Assembly: GCA_905221605.1 (NCBI GenBank)
Contig: CAJNDS010000413.1
Coordinates: 893,243 to 957,242 of the forward strand
DNA: 64,000 nucleotides
Direction of reading: 5' to 3'
Origin: Symbiodinium natans
Lineage: Eukaryota; Sar; Dinophyceae; Suessiales; Symbiodiniaceae
Below are positions 62,901 to 64,000 of the stretch, one piece after another. Numbering within the stretch: position 1 is the first letter of the stretch; every line of letters begins with the position of its first letter. The notes under the pieces are model-generated. The model saw only the letters and a list, made by a program, of their open reading frames with translations. It had not been told where the DNA came from and did not search any database. A program made the position numbers and the translations under genes.

Positions 62901-64000
62901 CATTAGGCGGCTTGGGCTTGATGACTGATGCCCTTGAAATGATTGGAGGTACTTGCCATAAGTCTGACTTGGCCCTCTTGGTCGCGTGCCGTGCTACTCG
63001 GCCGGCAGTTGATGCTTTGCTTCGCTCGGAGCGGGATTTCGTGCCGTTGGGATATGAGGCTGCTCGTGATAAATTGATGCCTCATCTTCCCAATCACGTG
63101 GCGGTTCTCCAGGAGTATAGGGAGCCAATAGCCCAGAAGGATATCTTGCCCACGCTCTTTGAGGCGGCTCGACGACATCTTGTGTCTCAAGTTTGTTTGG
63201 GAGGTGTTGCGCGGATACAATTATGTACGGGATCCTGGTCCGCGGCTTGGGTCCGCGCTCAACCTAGTGCGGCTTTTGATACCGGTCTCTCCGATGTTGC
63301 ATTCGTTGATGCAATTTCTATGCGACTTGGATTGCCGGTGTTCTCGGCCGAACAGGCGTGTGCTCGGTGCCCTCAGATGTTGGACATCTATGCGCACTAT
63401 GCCGTCACTTGCCCTATGGAGGGGGGAAAGATCCGATTGCACAATCAAATCTGAGATGCCTTTTTCCGTTGTTTGTCAAATGCGGCGCTTGGGGCTCGAT
63501 TTGAACCGGAGGGCATTTTGCCAGCGGAGCAGGGGCGTCGACCGGCCGATGTCTTATTTGTACCAACTCCTTTGTGTAGATAATCCCAATGGGCTTTGTA
63601 TCCCCATATAGCTTTGGACTTCGCGGTTGTTTCTCCTTTCAAGGTTGGGGAATTTCAGGTTGCTGCCGAAAAAGCCCAGGGAATTGCTAGTTCTTATGCT
63701 CAGACCAAACGTTCTCATCATGCTACTCAAGAGCAGTGTCGAGCCCAAGGCATTGGATTTGAACCTGTGGCTTTCGAGATGTTGGGCGGCTTGGAGGTAG
63801 AGGCGGTTCGTCTGTGCGAATCTCTCTGCCAGGCGCTTGATCGTAAAACTCAACAAGTTTTGGGTCACACTCGTTTACGACTCATATCTCGTATTTCGAT
63901 TGTCATCCAACGACACGTACATAGGTGTTATGAACGGGTACGAATGTCCAGCCTCATTGCGCCTGAGGATTGTGGTGCCTCTCGCGCATTCTTGTTGGCA
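59921..64000 (+). pseudogene. Non-LTR retrotransposon ORF with RLE-type endonuclease, three stops, cut by window end
   Basis: One frame runs from 59921 to the window end, broken only by TAG at 62882, TGA at 63452 and TAA at 63581. The true start is probably downstream, since the first ~300 residues look unlike protein. Recognised by residue from 59921: a C2HC finger near 349 (CRVCGK...HPRC); reverse transcriptase with GPGPDGLRPDFLK near 605, ARPIVMGQVFRKLVGK, DVKNAFN near 744, RGQQGCPL near 793 and YADD at 830. After the first stop come CARCPQMLDIYAHYAVTC, a CX2CX8HX4C motif followed by a relic of RHN, then RPADV and LDFAVVSPF, matching the PD...D layout of restriction-like endonucleases in R2/CRE-type elements. 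No apurinic endonuclease domain is seen. Each stop is one C-to-T change from a sense codon. Confidence 0.8.
62393..62425 (+). other. Reverse transcriptase catalytic YADD motif
   Basis: EPEYADDAFSGG. The two aspartates, with D of DVKNAFN (62147-62167), form the metal-binding triad of the polymerase. Confidence 0.9.

Overview
The window looks like nuclear DNA from a dinoflagellate; I cannot name the genus. The evidence is: TTTAGGG/CCCTAAA telomere-type repeats scattered in both orientations through most non-coding DNA; inferred introns with GT, GC or GA donors and nearly always AG|G at the acceptor; tandem near-identical gene copies; N-terminal leaders carrying an LLQTR motif; and a sequence resembling the dinoflagellate spliced leader inside a retroelement LTR. 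I read everything by eye. Exon ends and repeat borders may be off by a few bases, and no search or alignment program was run.

Layout. 1-10.2 kb: a fragmentary + strand gene of very short exons resembling armadillo/HEAT repeats, embedded in telomere-like arrays and short inverted-repeat elements (families A to L, my labels). 10.2-20.8 kb: the same repeat mix with a few orphan coding-like pieces. 20,790-29,644: a complete young LTR element with 279-bp LTRs, a primer site like the copia half-tRNA type, a polypurine tract, and one intact 2,619-codon ORF. That ORF has a WW-like domain, an S1 domain and six CCCH fingers, but no recognisable polymerase or integrase. 29.7-38.6 kb: repeat-rich DNA ending in a 100-bp assembly gap. 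38.8-43.4 kb: a previously hidden + strand voltage-gated channel gene made of small exons, with S2 to S6, an odd selectivity filter (TVGTCD) and two C-terminal EF-hands. 44.9-55.9 kb: three tandem copies of a major-facilitator transporter gene. 57.1-59.95 kb: an AT-rich island unlike everything around it. 59.95-64 kb: a non-LTR retrotransposon frame with reverse transcriptase and a restriction-like-endonuclease tail, broken by three stops and cut by the window end.

The most interesting system is intron birth in the transporter array. Copy 1 carries two related ~100-bp elements with 14-bp terminal inverted repeats and 4-5 bp target duplications. Each sits in coding sequence at a place where the other copies have none. 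In each case the duplicated target supplies the donor (GT or GA) and the element end supplies the AG, so splicing restores the exact ancestral frame. A third intron in copy 1 has 11-bp flanking repeats and contains another member of the family. Copies 2 and 3 have a different intron flanked by GTAC repeats. These are transposon-like introners caught with their empty sites a few kb away. The second highlight is the LTR element that may have captured a spliced leader in its R region.
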